DNA from: Buddleja alternifolia
Lineage: Eukaryota > Streptophyta > Magnoliopsida > Lamiales > Scrophulariaceae
DNA: 64,000 nucleotides
Reading direction: 5' to 3'
Assembly: GCA_019426215.1 (NCBI GenBank)
Contig: CM033395.1
Location: 2,177,501-2,241,500 of the forward strand
Shown: one piece after another, positions 10,569 through 21,600 of the stretch
Numbering within the stretch: position 1 is the stretch's first letter
How the letters are laid out: each line of letters begins with the position of its first letter
Position numbers and translations under genes: made by a program
The notes under the pieces: model-generated
Told to the model about the DNA's origin: nothing
What the model saw: the letters and a program-made list of their open reading frames with translations, nothing else
The model's database searches: none

Positions 10569-13500
10569 ATGGCCGCCTCCATTGCTGATATACACGCAGA
10601 GGGGCAATCACACTCTTGCCCACCACTCTTTGATGGATCTAACTATGCAGTGTAGAAGGACCGAATGAAGAAGTATGTTATCTTGATAAACTTCAAACTA
10701 TGGAGAATTATTATCAAAGGACCAAAGATTTCTACAAAGATTGTTAACGAAAGAAATGTTCCCAAGGAGTGGGATGACTACGATGATGATGATGATGATG
10801 AGAAGGCATTACAAATGAATGCTAAAGCTGAAAATATCCTAGCATGTGCTCTCACCAAAGATGAGTACAACCGCGTTAGTACGTGCACTTCGGCCAAACA
10901 GATGTGGGACATGCTACAAGTCACCTATGAAGGCACAAATCAAGTAAGACAAGAAAGGGTGGCTCTATTAGTTCACCAATACGAGATGTTCCAAATGAAA
11001 TCTGATGAAACCATCAGCCAGATGTATACTCTGTTCATGCAAGTCATAAACCCTATGTTTGGTTTGGAAAAACCATTCCAGGAAATGAGCAAATCCGGAA
11101 GATACTGAGATCTCTCCCCAAGGAGTGGACTCCCAAAGTCACTGTCATACATGAAGCAAAAGACCTAAATGTTATGACTATGGGAGAGCTTATTGGATCT
11201 CTTACTTCACATGAAATGACCTTAATGTCCAAGGAAGAAAGCTCGGTCTCTTAAACTCAAAAATCTATTGATTTCGCTACCGACATCTTGGAACCAGAAG
11301 ATGAGTGATAAACAGTTTGATGAAGAGCTGGCCATGGTTACTAAACGTCTGCAATCCCTTAAGCAAAGTTGGAAGTTCCAATGCAATCCCAGAATCAACT
11401 TCAAACAAAGGGAATCACAGAAAAACAACAAAATTGTGTGCCATGAATGCTTTGAACCAGGTCACATTCGACCAGATTGTCCGAAACTAAAGAAATTCCA
11501 GAGAATTGATGGAAGTTCCAAACAAAGAGCCTTATCCTCCCCTTGGGATGAATCTGAAACTAAGAATTTCGATGATGAGGATGACAGTCTCATGGTAAAC
11601 AAACAAGTATCTACAAAATCCAATCTTGAATTAAATTCTGATGATGATTTTGATAAGAGTCAAGATATGCATGATATCATTAAGAACTATGAAAATCAAA
11701 CTGATAACTTGATTTAGAAAAACAAACTTCTCCAAGAAAGTCTCACAAGATCTTTCCTTGAAAAGGATCAATTGGAACTGCGCATTAAAAACCTTACTGA
11801 AGATAAACTCTGTCTTGAAAGAGAGAGAGAGATTATCTCACTAAGGAAAATATTTCTGTGTGGAAACAAATTCAAGATCTTAAAAGAACTATCAAAAGGA
11901 AAGATATCATGCATTCTCCTCACCAAAATCCCTCATCAAATATTGCCCAAAGCTCCGGTATGAAAAATTTTAAATGGCAAAATCAGAATGTAAGACAACC
12001 CTATGGAAAGTTCCAATGGAAAACTTGTCACACATGTAGCAAATCTGGTCACATCTCTTGAAGGTGTTTTTTGAAACAAGACATTGGTACTAAACTAGTT
12101 TGGGTTCCAAAACTCAATTACGCTAACCTTGCAGGACCCAATGAGAAATGGGTACCTAACAAATAATTGCAATCAATGCAGGATTTGCCTTGGAACCAGA
12201 TCCGAAAACACAAATGGTACTTGGATAGTGGATGTTCCAGGCATATGACAGGAGACACATCAAAATTCATTACCTTAAACGATGTCGCTGGTGGAAAAGT
12301 CTCCTTCGCCGATAACACAAAAGAAAGCATTATAGGTAAGGGATCCATTGGTAAGAATGGATCCATCATTATCGAAGAAGTATGCTTGGTAGAAGGTTTG
12401 AAACATAGCCTTCTTAGTATTAGCCAATTCTGTGACAAAGGCTACCAAGTTCAATTCTATCCAACTCACTGTTCCATTATGAAAAATGATACTTTAATCT
12501 TTAATGCCTATCGTGTTGGAAACGTCTATTGTATAAATCTTGATGAACTTACCAAATAAGATGTAAAGTGTCTGGTAGCTACAGATGATGGAACTTGGAT
12601 CTGGCACCGAAGGATGGGATATGCTAACATGGAGCTCCTTACCCATCTATCCAAGAAGGATCTTGTCAAAGGCATTCCCAAAATTTCTTTTATCAAAAAC
12701 AAAATTTGTGATGCTTGTCAGAAAGGAAAGCAAGTCAAAAGTTCTTTCAAATCAAAGCACGATATTTCTACATCCCGCCCTTTGGAACTTCTCCATTTGG
12801 ACCTTTTTGGACCAATGAAGACCGCAACCATAGCAGGTAGGAAATACGCTTTCATAATTATAGATCACTACACCTGGTTCACATGGGTACTATTTCTAGC
12901 CCACAAAAATGAAGCTTTGAATTCTTTCATTCCTCTCATTAAACATTTGCAAAACAAAAAAGGAGTTTCCATCAAATGCATTCGTATTGATCACGGTACC
13001 GAATTTGAGGAAAACAATTTTACTATCTTTTGCGAAGAAAATGGATTTAATCATAATTTCTCCTCACCAAAAACCCCTCAACAAAATGGGGTTGTAGAAA
13101 GGAAAAATAGAGTTTTACAAGAAATGGCTAGAACCATGCTCCATGAATATGACTTACCTACCATCTTTTGGGAAAAAGTCGTAAATACTGCTTGTTACGT
13201 TTCAAATAGAGTTTTCCTAAAGCCTTTAATTAGAAAAACTCCTTTTGAATTATGGTATGGTAAAGTTCCAAACATATCCTACTTTCGTGTCTTTGGATGC
13301 AAGTGTTTCATTCTAAATGATAGGGAATATTTAACAAAGTTTGATTCCAAGGCTGATGAAGGAATTTTCATGGGTTACTCCACTCGCAGTAAATCCTATC
13401 GTGTTTTCAATAAACACAAAAGAACTATTCAAGAATGTATGCATGTTACCTTTGATGAAACTAACCCTTCCACAGCCAAAGAACCTTTGAGCTCGGGACC

Positions 13501-14675
13501 TGCAGGTATAACTCGTACTTCTACATGCACAAATCCTGATACCTCTCCAAAAGATCCGGAAGTTCCAGACATAGATGTTAACATCACCAGTGACTCTGAA
13601 AATGAGAAGGAGTTGGAAGCACCAACATATATTGGAACTTCCAGACAAAGAAAATTCAAACATGCTTCAAGTCATCCAACAAATATCATCCTTGAAAACC
13701 CAAATGTTGGAATTACCACCAGATCCAGTTTAAAGCAAGATGGAACAAATTTTGGCAGCTGTGCCTTTCTTTCTCTTACTGAACCAAGAAACATCGATGA
13801 AACCTTAAAAGATGATTCCTGGATAAAGGCTATGGAGGAAGAACTTGCTCAATTAAAAAAGAATCAGGTTTGGACTCTAGTGAAGTGACCAATTGATTAT
13901 CCAATCATTGGTACCAAATGGGTCTTCAGAAATAAACTTGATGAAAACGGTAAGGTCGTCCGGAACAAAGCTAGACTGGTAGCTAAAGGCTACAGTCAAG
14001 AAGAAGGTATAGAGTACGATGAAACATACGCTCCAATAGCTAGACTCGAATCTATACGTATGCTTCTTGCTTTGCTGCTTTTAAGAGATTCACCCTCTTT
14101 CAAATGGACGTCAAAAGTGCTTCTTTATATGGATTCATAAATGAAGAAGTTTATGTTGAACAACCTCCTGGTTTCACACACAATGATTTTCCAAAACATG
14201 TTTTCAAGCTATCTAAGGCTCTTTATGGGTTAAAATAGGCTCCACGAGCCTGGTACGAAAGATTAAGCAAATTTTTGGTAGACAATGGTTTTTCCATGGG
14301 CACTATTGATACCATCCTGTTTATAAAATATCACAAAAATGATCTCTTACTAGTACAGATTTACGTGGATGATATTATCTTTGGTGCAACTAATAATATT
14401 TTATGTGAGAATTTTTCAAAAGAAATGCAGCAAGAATTCGAGATGAGCTTAATGGGAGAGCTGAACTACTTTTTGGGTCTTCAAGTTAAACAAACTCCCA
14501 CAGGGATATTCATCTCTCAAGAAAAATACACTAGGGAGCTCCTTCGGAAGTTCCAAATGGAAGAGTGCAATCCAGTGGCTACTCCCATCTGTACTTCCAC
14601 AAAACTTGATAAAGATGAGTCTGGTACATCCATCGATGAGAAGCACTTTCGAGGTATGATGGGTAGTTTACTCTA
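10569..14675 (+). pseudogene. copia-B gag-pol, broken
   Basis: Gag starts at ATG 10569 and meets TAG at codon 29 (a Trp position). Gag continues over 10665-11108, frameshifts, and shows a first CCHC knuckle (CHECFEPGHIRPDC) near 11439-11480 and a second near 12027-12066 that is interrupted by TGA. The protease motif (LDSG) at about 12222 is intact. Integrase covers 12614-13500 with its acidic residues and a conserved C-terminal part to about 13390. RT follows after a TGA at 13886, a frameshift near 14075 and a TAG at about 14236, and has Y-V-D-D near 14368. Coding is cut at 14675, just after the last RT motif. Several stops fit C-to-T or G-to-A change. Confidence 0.85.
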
Positions 14676-16449
14676 TGTTGGTCCCAAGTGGTATACGAAA
14701 GGGTCTAGAAGGGGGGGGGGGTTGAATAGACCCTGAAGTCTTTTTCGACTTCTTAAAAGTTCGTATCACTTTGAAGTATTTGAACGCTTGACAAGTTTAA
14801 GCGCTGGATGTGGCGCTTGAGAAACGTTAACTTAGACTCGGTGATTTCAACGCTTACCAAAGTAGGGCAGAGTTTAGTCACTAAATCAGAGTTAGCACAG
14901 CGGAAGTATTTTATAGCTTAGCGTTCAGTTTATTAATCGAAAGTAGTCGCTTAGTTGTTTTAAGACTTTATCAGAATGTATGCAATATGAATAGTAAAGC
15001 AGTAAAACAATGAATGCTTAAAGAGGTAAATGACACAAGATATTTGTAAGGTTCACTGGGTGATGTAATCCCAGCTACGTCCTTCTTCTCCTTTTATCAG
15101 GGAGGTTTTCCACTATGATGATTATCGAAGAGTCACACAGAGACTTCTACAAGATAGAGGGAGATTGGATATGATCTCGGAACTCCTTGGTCACACAGAT
15201 TTCAGCTCCACTAAAGACCTTCTATCCCCTTGCTTCTTTCACTCAGAAATGGTGCAAGTTACCCTTGATCTCGGAACTCCTTGGTCACACAGATTTCAGC
15301 TCCAATAGAGATCAACTTCAACAAGCTTCTTTTACACAAAAATATTGCTTGCAAGTCAACCAGCTTTCTCACTCAGATGAAAGGTGTTGATGGTTTTGGT
15401 CACGGGTTTGTTTGTTTTTGGAAAGTTCAAACAACTTGGGGATATCTCAATGGTAGTGTAGGTTCTTCTTAAAAAGAGATTTGAGATATGGGTGACTGTC
15501 TCTGGAATATTTGTGAAAAGCTTATATGGATATTTGGCTATGATTTTCAGTAAGCTTTTCCTTCAACAAAGTAGGTATTTATTTTTTTTTTGCTTTTTGT
15601 GTGTCATTTTTTTACTTGTTTGTTGAAAGAGCTATTTATAAGGTATTGGTGGTTTTTGTCCGTTTGACACGGTTGGAGTCTCGTTTCCCCAAACATTCCT
15701 TGAGTTCAGACATTTCTAACTTTGGGTATACTTAATTAGTTAGGCATGTTCTTGGTTTCATAACTTCTGACAGTTTCGATCAAAAGAATGGCTTACCCAT
15801 ACGTTATAGTGCCTATATTTTAATAGCACTTATCCGACTTTTAATGCATCTTGTCTTATTTCCGTTGGAAATAATTCGTCCGTTTGATTCATGCATTTTT
15901 AAGTCTTTGGATAGCTTTTGGGTTTGAGTTTTCAGGTTACGTTCTTTGTAGGTTGTGTTGGTTTAACCTTTTGGACGCTTGCTGAAGAGAATAGTTATTC
16001 TCGTGTATTGGACAGACGCTTGGACTGATCCTGAATTTCTTCTCTTTATTTCAGACGCTTACTCTTCAATCTTGTCTTGATGGTCTCACTGAGAATTCCG
16101 TCATTTCACTTGATGTTGAGTATTCGGCCTGAGTTATCCATTCGTAGTTTGAGCACTGGGATAATCCCTAAAGCGTTTGACGGACGCTTCAAGATATCTT
16201 TATCTATCGTAGCTTCAGACGCTTGATCTTCACCTTCATCACTTGGTAGACTCACCCAGAATTCTCCTAAGTGATTTAGTGTCACATACTTAGTCTAAAG
16301 AATTCTACAAAGATAAATACTATAAGCCTAAGATAAATAAGCTTTCAGGTACTTATACATAACATTCTATGAAAGCTTTTACACTTTTCGGGGTCTAACA
16401 GGAAGTCCTATTTGTCATCATCAAAACATCTAATATGAAATTCCTAACA
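14676..16449 (-). repeat. Complete 3' LTR of the non-autonomous element
   Basis: It is 1774 bp. In element orientation it starts TGTTAGG at 16449 and ends ACCAACA at 14676. The TATA box is TATAAATAGC (plus 15631-15640). The outer part includes an 11-base G run (14711-14721). It is rich in the core CGCTT. Confidence 0.8.
15173..15304. repeat. Direct duplication inside the LTR
   Basis: A 38-bp segment beginning GATCTCGGAACTCCTTGG at 15173-15210 recurs at 15267-15304, a 94-bp period, in the part of the LTR missing from the 5' copy. Confidence 0.85.
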
Positions 16450-16463
16450 ATTTCCCCCTTTTT
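16450..16463 (-). promoter_or_regulatory. Polypurine tract
   Basis: Minus-strand AAAAAGGGGGAAAT lies directly before the LTR start TGTTAGG. It is the plus-strand primer of reverse transcription and fixes the element's orientation. Confidence 0.85.
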
Positions 16464-16636
16464 GATGATGGCAATACTTATTTAGTTCAAGCGTTAGATA
16501 CCTAAAGTGAAGGTTAGCGTAACTTAGTAAGTTAGTTTGAGCTTTAACGAGATGTTTCAGCTGTAAAATGCATTTTATATATATATTTCATAGTACAGGC
16601 ATTTTACAACTAAAAAGAGAGAAGCACAAGTAAAAA

Positions 16637-18664
16637 TCAAGATCGTGACATGATCTTGTATCTCTTAGTCATTCCAGCACGGATTGCTTCAGTTATCTGA
16701 TCTTCTAACGTCATCATCGCAGCATGATCTTTACTGATTATGTGCTTGTTTTCTTGAATTTGTCGTGCCTTAAAGGCAATGAAGTGTTTATCCCATTCCT
16801 CTGGACTGATGCCTATGTATCGTAGGCAAATTCTGAAGGTTTGGTCGAAGTCAGACATTTTTCTTTCTAAGGCTAATACTGCTGGATCAGATGGTTCTGG
16901 AATTGATGCTCTGAGAAGAGGAATGTCAAACTGTTCAAGCAGTGCTCTTGAAGGCAATGGAAGAGTTGGATAGAGCACTCTGGGAGTTTCTTTCTTATTG
17001 GGCGCTTCAACCGATGTAGTTACCCAAGAGGGATAGGGATACCTTGGTTCTGTACTCAGTGTGAGAGAAGTATCAATATGTTGACGCTTGGATGGTGGAG
17101 GAGGAACTTGATCTTTAGATGTTGACGATTTCCTCTTTTCTCTCTTCTTTTCCCCCTTATTGCCATCATCAGTCTGTATGAAATGCTGAGTAAGAAGACT
17201 GACTTGAGTAGCAATCTGAGCGACAGAGGCCTCAAGAGTGGTTAGACGCTGGTCGAAATGTTCTTTCATGACCAGGAGTTGAGCGTGATTAGCGTCTGTG
17301 AGGGAGGTCTCTAGAGCCGTGAACCGGTCTTGTAGATCATTGGTTAAAGCCACATAACTTGCCTGAGTAGCTGTAGATAGTTGCTGTATTTGAGTGAGGC
17401 ATTCAGTCATGGACGGTTGAGCGTTGGGAATTGCAGTGCTGACTCGAGGCTTAAAACGAGATGTGTGTTTGAGAGATTCAATAGGTACTTGATAAGTAGG
17501 ATCAAATACTGTTCCTCGAAGCGCTGGGGCACTGTTGGACTCGGTGGATGCAGTAGAGTCGGATTCAGTTGGACTGGGGGAATGAGGCGCTTGAGGTAAT
17601 TCTAATAAGCGCTCAGGAGCAGGTAACGTGTCAGCTGGTGCTGCAGTAAATTCTGATTCTATACGGCTAAAGTTCGTAAACCGAAAGTCCAAGCTGGCAA
17701 ACGGCTCATCTGCATATGGATACGTAGCAGTCTGTAGCAGTTCATTCAAATGGAGAATGGGGAGATAAGTACCTTGAATGAACGTTCTGATAGGACTATC
17801 CAAGGCCCTGATATACATTGGCCCGAGGATATCCAGCACATGAGTGCGAAAGATTTTGGAGGGCGCTTGGCAGATGGAGAATAAGGCATCTGGGCAATAG
17901 TGTTGTGAGAAGCCAATTAGCCGATCTGTTGGGAGAGTCTTCGGTTTCCAAGAGTCGGGAACGTGGAGCCGGTAATACTCTTCCAAGTATGGGTAGATGG
18001 CTGAAGCAAGCGCTTGAGATCTTTCTAGCAGCGACAAAATAAAATCATAGTGACTTAAGACTTCTTGTCGAATAGACGGAAGAAGTGGATATCCTCTGAA
18101 GGGATTGATCCGAGAGCCATTCCACTGTCGCAGATTTTCTGTGAAGATTTTGTCGAATAGGGAGACTGGAGGCATAATTGTCATCATGAGAGAAAAGTTA
18201 TCTTCACAATGGCTATGGGTGAAGTTCAGACAGGACAGGGGAGAAGAACCGCTGGTGGACGCTTGATCAGCAAAGTGTAGAGAAGAGTTGGCCAGTTTGT
18301 GCAACGCTTGTCTTAAGCGGTGTTCAGGTTGATGGCGGATCAGAGGCAGCTTCAGAACGGGTCCAAGTCTATGTTGGCGCTGCGTTAGCATGTAGCGTGC
18401 AAATTTGGTCTTTTTATCATGAATCCCTATTCTGAACAGATGGGGAGTGCTAACCAAGTCTTCAAATTTATACGTGTCACCCATGTAAGCTTCAGCCCAT
18501 CTTATCTTAGTCATACAATACTCAGTTCCTGCATTAAGTATAGCACGAAATCCTTGGTGATGAATATCACAGATGGATTCAAAACGATACCTGTCTGGTT
18601 GGTAGTTAGCGTTCCAGACGCAGTCAAAGTATGCATCGGTTTCAAGTTGAATCATCTGTGTCAT
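16637..18664 (-). CDS. 675-aa ORF in envelope position, family not recognised
   Basis: The frame is fully open. I see no zinc knuckle, protease, integrase or RT motif. Residues 1-330 look globular and contain many aromatic residues. Residues 340-382 are a Pro/Ser/Thr-rich linker. Residues about 418-495 show spaced Leu/Ile/Val suited to a coiled coil. A basic cluster (GEKKREKRK, about 504-512) could be a nuclear signal. The C-terminal 80 residues are globular. It lies just before the polypurine tract, where SIRE/Maximus elements carry an envelope-like ORF, so it may be that protein. The first seven bases are shared with the LTR: the ATG is 24 nt past the LTR TATA box, so Met4 (18655-18653) may be the real start. 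A coding role in the plant is not implied. Confidence 0.75.
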   Translation of the reverse strand: MTQMIQLETDAYFDCVWNANYQPDRYRFESICDIHHQGFRAILNAGTEYCMTKIRWAEAYMGDTYKFEDLVSTPHLFRIGIHDKKTKFARYMLTQRQHRLGPVLKLPLIRHQPEHRLRQALHKLANSSLHFADQASTSGSSPLSCLNFTHSHCEDNFSLMMTIMPPVSLFDKIFTENLRQWNGSRINPFRGYPLLPSIRQEVLSHYDFILSLLERSQALASAIYPYLEEYYRLHVPDSWKPKTLPTDRLIGFSQHYCPDALFSICQAPSKIFRTHVLDILGPMYIRALDSPIRTFIQGTYLPILHLNELLQTATYPYADEPFASLDFRFTNFSRIESEFTAAPADTLPAPERLLELPQAPHSPSPTESDSTASTESNSAPALRGTVFDPTYQVPIESLKHTSRFKPRVSTAIPNAQPSMTECLTQIQQLSTATQASYVALTNDLQDRFTALETSLTDANHAQLLVMKEHFDQRLTTLEASVAQIATQVSLLTQHFIQTDDGNKGEKKREKRKSSTSKDQVPPPPSKRQHIDTSLTLSTEPRYPYPSWVTTSVEAPNKKETPRVLYPTLPLPSRALLEQFDIPLLRASIPEPSDPAVLALERKMSDFDQTFRICLRYIGISPEEWDKHFIAFKARQIQENKHIISKDHAAMMTLEDQITEAIRAGMTKRYKIMSRS

Positions 18665-19496
18665 TTTTTTACTTGTTTGTTGAAAGAGCTATTTATAAGG
18701 TATTGGTGGTTTTTGTCCGTTTGACACGGTTGGAGTCTCGTTTCCCCAAACATTCCTTGAGTTCAGACATTTCTAACTTTGGGTATACTTAATTAGTTAG
18801 GCATGTTTTTGGTTTCATAACTTCTGACAGTTTCGATCAAAAGAATGGCTTACCCATACGTTATAGTGCTTATATTTTAATAGCACTTATCCGACTTTTA
18901 ATGCATCTTGTCTTATTTCCGTTGGAAATAATTCGTCCGTTTGATTCATGCATTTTTAAGTCTTTGGATAGTTTTTGGGTTTGAGTTTTCAGGTTACGTT
19001 CTTTGTAGGTTGTGTTGGTTTAACCTTTTGGACGCTTGCTGAAGAGAATAGTTATTCTCGTGTATTGGACAGACGCTTGGACTGATCCTGAATTTCTTCT
19101 CTTTATTTCAGACGCTTACTCTTCAATCTTGTCTTGATGGTCTCACTGAGAATTCCGTCATTTCACTTGATGTTGAGTATTCGGCCTGAGTTATCCATTC
19201 GTAGTTTGAGCACTGGGATAATCCCTAAAGCGTTTGACGGACGCTTCAAGATATCTTTATCTATCATAGCTTCAGACGCTTGATCTTCACCTTCATCACT
19301 TGGTAGACTCACCCAGAATTCTCCTAAGTGATTTAGTGTCACATACTTAGTCTAAAGAATTCTACAAAGATAAATACTATAAGCCTAAGATAAATAAGCT
19401 TTCAGGTACTTATACATAACATTCTATGAAAGCTTTTACACTTTTCGGGGTCTAACAGGAAGTCCTATTTGTCATCATCAAAACATCTAATATGAA
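18657..19496 (-). repeat. Truncated 5' LTR (U3) of the non-autonomous element
   Basis: It matches 15600-16439 at a constant offset of 3057. Differences seen are C15751/T18808, C15813/T18870, C15915/T18972 and G16209/A19266. It retains the TATA box (18688-18697) but breaks off at about the expected transcription start, where the ORF begins. The first 10 bases of the LTR are missing at 19496. Confidence 0.85.
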
Positions 19497-19898
19497 GCAG
19501 AGTAAGAAATCTTAGTTGCCTGGTTTAGTAAGAAACAAAATGCAATGGCTCTCTCAACCACTGAAGCAGAGTATATGGCTCTTGGTAACTACTTTGCTCA
19601 ACTTCTATGGATGAGACAAACTTTACAAGATTACAATCTTTATTTTGATAAAATTTCTATATTTTGTGATAACACGAGTGCCATAAGTATTACCAAAAAC
19701 CTGGTACATCATTCCCGTACCAAGCACATAGAAGTGAAACATCATTTCATTCGGGATCATGTACAAAAAGGGGATGTTCAAATAAATTTTGTTAATTCAA
19801 ACCTTCAATTGGTAGATATTTTTACTAAGTCCTTAAACATTGACCAATTTTCTAAATTAAGGAAAATTCTTGGAATCACGAATATGGCATCTTTATAG
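19497..19898 (+). pseudogene. copia-B RNase H, C-terminal part
   Basis: In frame from 19506 it gives EILVAWFSKKQNAMALSTTE, the conserved late part of copia RNase H, and runs to a stop at 19896-19898. It includes the acidic residue of STTEAEY and the CDN-type motif near 19665. Roughly 90-100 residues that normally lie between the end of RT and this point are absent, so the insertion site also suffered a deletion. Confidence 0.85.
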
Positions 19899-20027
19899 CA
19901 ATTAATTTTCCCGCTTCTTTGCTTTGGGCGGGACTTTGTCTTTTTCCAAAAGGTTCTGAACCAGCAGTCTTTCACAACTGCCTTATACTCTCATTCTCTG
20001 CTCGGTAAGTGGCGAAATTCTCAAAAT

Positions 20028-21375
20028 TTGTACCAAATAACTGCAAAAGGTAAGTTTTTTTATTTTGGAAATCAAATCACCTTTTCTGCAAAAACCTACC
20101 CCCCCTCACAGCTCATAATGGCAAACATCTCTCCTGAACCTTCTCTTTTTCAATCCCCTTTTTCTCCTCTAAACTCTCTCTATATTCCTATCCCTCTGGC
20201 TCGCCGTCGTCCAACCATGGCAACCTCCTCCACTGATCAATATCCTACTGAAACTCAAAATCCAGAAACCACCCTTATCACCCCCGTCTCCGAAATAAAT
20301 ACCTCTGATATATCTCTCATTGACCCTAATCTCCTGTTCTTTAACACCTCTGCTGAAGAAATTTTTCGTTGAAAGATCGTACCCAAGAAACTCAACCGAG
20401 GCAGGTGCGTCAAATTCTTCCAAATTCCTCTATCTTCGGTTCACGACTGGGTTTCAAACATGGGATGGGACAAGATGATGGGAATTGATGTTCCAGCTTA
20501 CCCCCATTTTGGTAAAACTGTTCTATGCAAATTTTTGGTACCATATATCTGAGGATGAACAAGAGGTCATTGTCAATACCTACATTCTCGGTAAGGAGAT
20601 CATTCTCACTCCCGAAAAGGTAAACTGTATGTTAGATCTGGAATATGATGGAGTTCGTTTCTTTGATATGAACAACTGGTGCAATGAACCCTATTTTGAC
20701 TTGGATGAGGCATACTCTCTTCTTTGGCATGGAAAAATCTCTGAACTTTCTGGTGGTGATGCTTTGAACAAACTGTCTATTGCACATTTTCTTCTGCATA
20801 AACTGATCATTATGTCTCTATTATCTGGTTCCACCCTTAGTGGTGGTCACACCACTGACATGAATCGGTTGACTGTTTTTTCACTTTACATGGCCATCAA
20901 AGGTAAAAAAGTAGATGTGGGATATCTCATTCTTCGGTACATGATAATGTCGTATGAACACTCTTCTAAAAACCTACCTTATGCTATGTTGCTCACTCAC
21001 TTCTTCCAACATGAGGGAATCCACCTACCCGACCTCTGGCAAGAAGATCCTTCGGAATATAAAATGGTTGACATGCAATGCCTTCGGAAGATCCGCCTCG
21101 ATATCTCTGATACTGGTGAATGGTTTAAAACCGGCAATAAAAGTCACAACGTTATCCTGCGTCGCCCGAGTACCCGTCAAGCTGCCACTCTCACTATTGG
21201 TAGATCCAGCCCTGCTGCGTCTAATGATCCTGGTTCTCCCTCCACTCCTGGTTCTGGCTCCCCCAGTTTCGGTTCCGATGTCTCTCACTTCACCAACTTT
21301 GTTCGCTCCAAACTCAAAGGTGCCCTTGCCTCTCTCAAGAAGCTGGAGAAGAAAGTGGGCAAGCTCCCCTCCTAG
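20028..21375 (+). pseudogene. copia-B envelope-position ORF, broken
   Basis: The frame opens at 20028, meets TGA at 20370-20372, continues in the same frame to about 20510, then shifts to the frame that ends at 21375. The second part (20485-21375, 296 aa) has the composition of the putative plant transposon protein domain found in SIRE-type third ORFs, with a Ser/Pro/Gly-rich region and a Lys/Leu-rich C terminus. It lies between RNase H and the polypurine tract. Function is unproven in the family. Broken by at least one stop and one frameshift. Confidence 0.7.
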
Positions 21376-21389
21376 ACCTTTTTGATGAT

Positions 21390-21400
21390 GAAGGGGGAGA
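21390..21400 (+). promoter_or_regulatory. Polypurine tract of copia-B
   Basis: GAAGGGGGAGA follows the env-position ORF by about 15 bp. Confidence 0.7.
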
Positions 21401-21600
21401 GTAAAATGACTCTGAAGTAGTAGCTCTTATGTCTTTTCAAACGCTTAATAGTACTATGGATAATCTTTTGGATGTTTTTTCAAAAAGATATCATTTGGAT
21501 GTTTTTGTTAAGTTGATGTTTTGTTAAGCTGACCAAGTCTAGCATTCCAAATTTGTGGATTTACGCTTCCCTTTGTTTATTTGTTGAAGTGCAAGAGAAT
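21401..21600 (+). repeat. 3' LTR fragment of copia-B
   Basis: Sequence after the polypurine tract should be U3. It does not visibly match the region upstream of 10030, so the homologous part of the 5' LTR is probably lost, and I cannot place the end. Confidence 0.35.

Larger units (their letters stand above)
14676..19496 (-). mobile_element. Young non-autonomous LTR element with one 675-aa ORF, no gag or pol
   Basis: On the minus strand the order is 5' LTR fragment (19496 to 18657), a 675-codon ORF (18664 to 16637), a polypurine tract (16463 to 16450) and a complete 1774-bp 3' LTR (16449 to 14676) with TGTTAG...CCAACA ends. The shared LTR part is 840 bp with four visible differences, all transitions, so it is young. 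The 5' LTR lacks its first 10 bp and everything past position 850; the ORF begins right at that break. No primer site, gag, protease, integrase or RT is present. It sits in the RT/RNase H junction of copia-B; part of RNase H and any right-hand target duplication are gone. Confidence 0.85.
10030..21600 (+). mobile_element. Decayed SIRE/Maximus-type Ty1/copia element (copia-B), split by another element
   Basis: In order it shows an LTR right end (to about 10505), a primer site for initiator methionine tRNA, gag with two zinc knuckles, protease, integrase, RT, RNase H, an extra ORF in the envelope position, then a polypurine tract. This order with the extra 3' ORF is typical of the SIRE/Maximus lineage. 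The body is cut at 14675/19497 by a later minus-strand element. Multiple stops and frameshifts make it inactive. Neither outer end nor a target duplication could be fixed: the left LTR start is somewhere left of 10030, and the 3' LTR appears truncated around 21600. Confidence 0.8.

Noticed and set aside
14676..15599. LTR of only 850 bp with separate unrelated DNA at 14676-15599
   Set aside because: 14676 has a proper CCAACA (minus) end matching the TGTTAG start, and lies exactly at the break in copia-B; a 1774-bp LTR is simpler.
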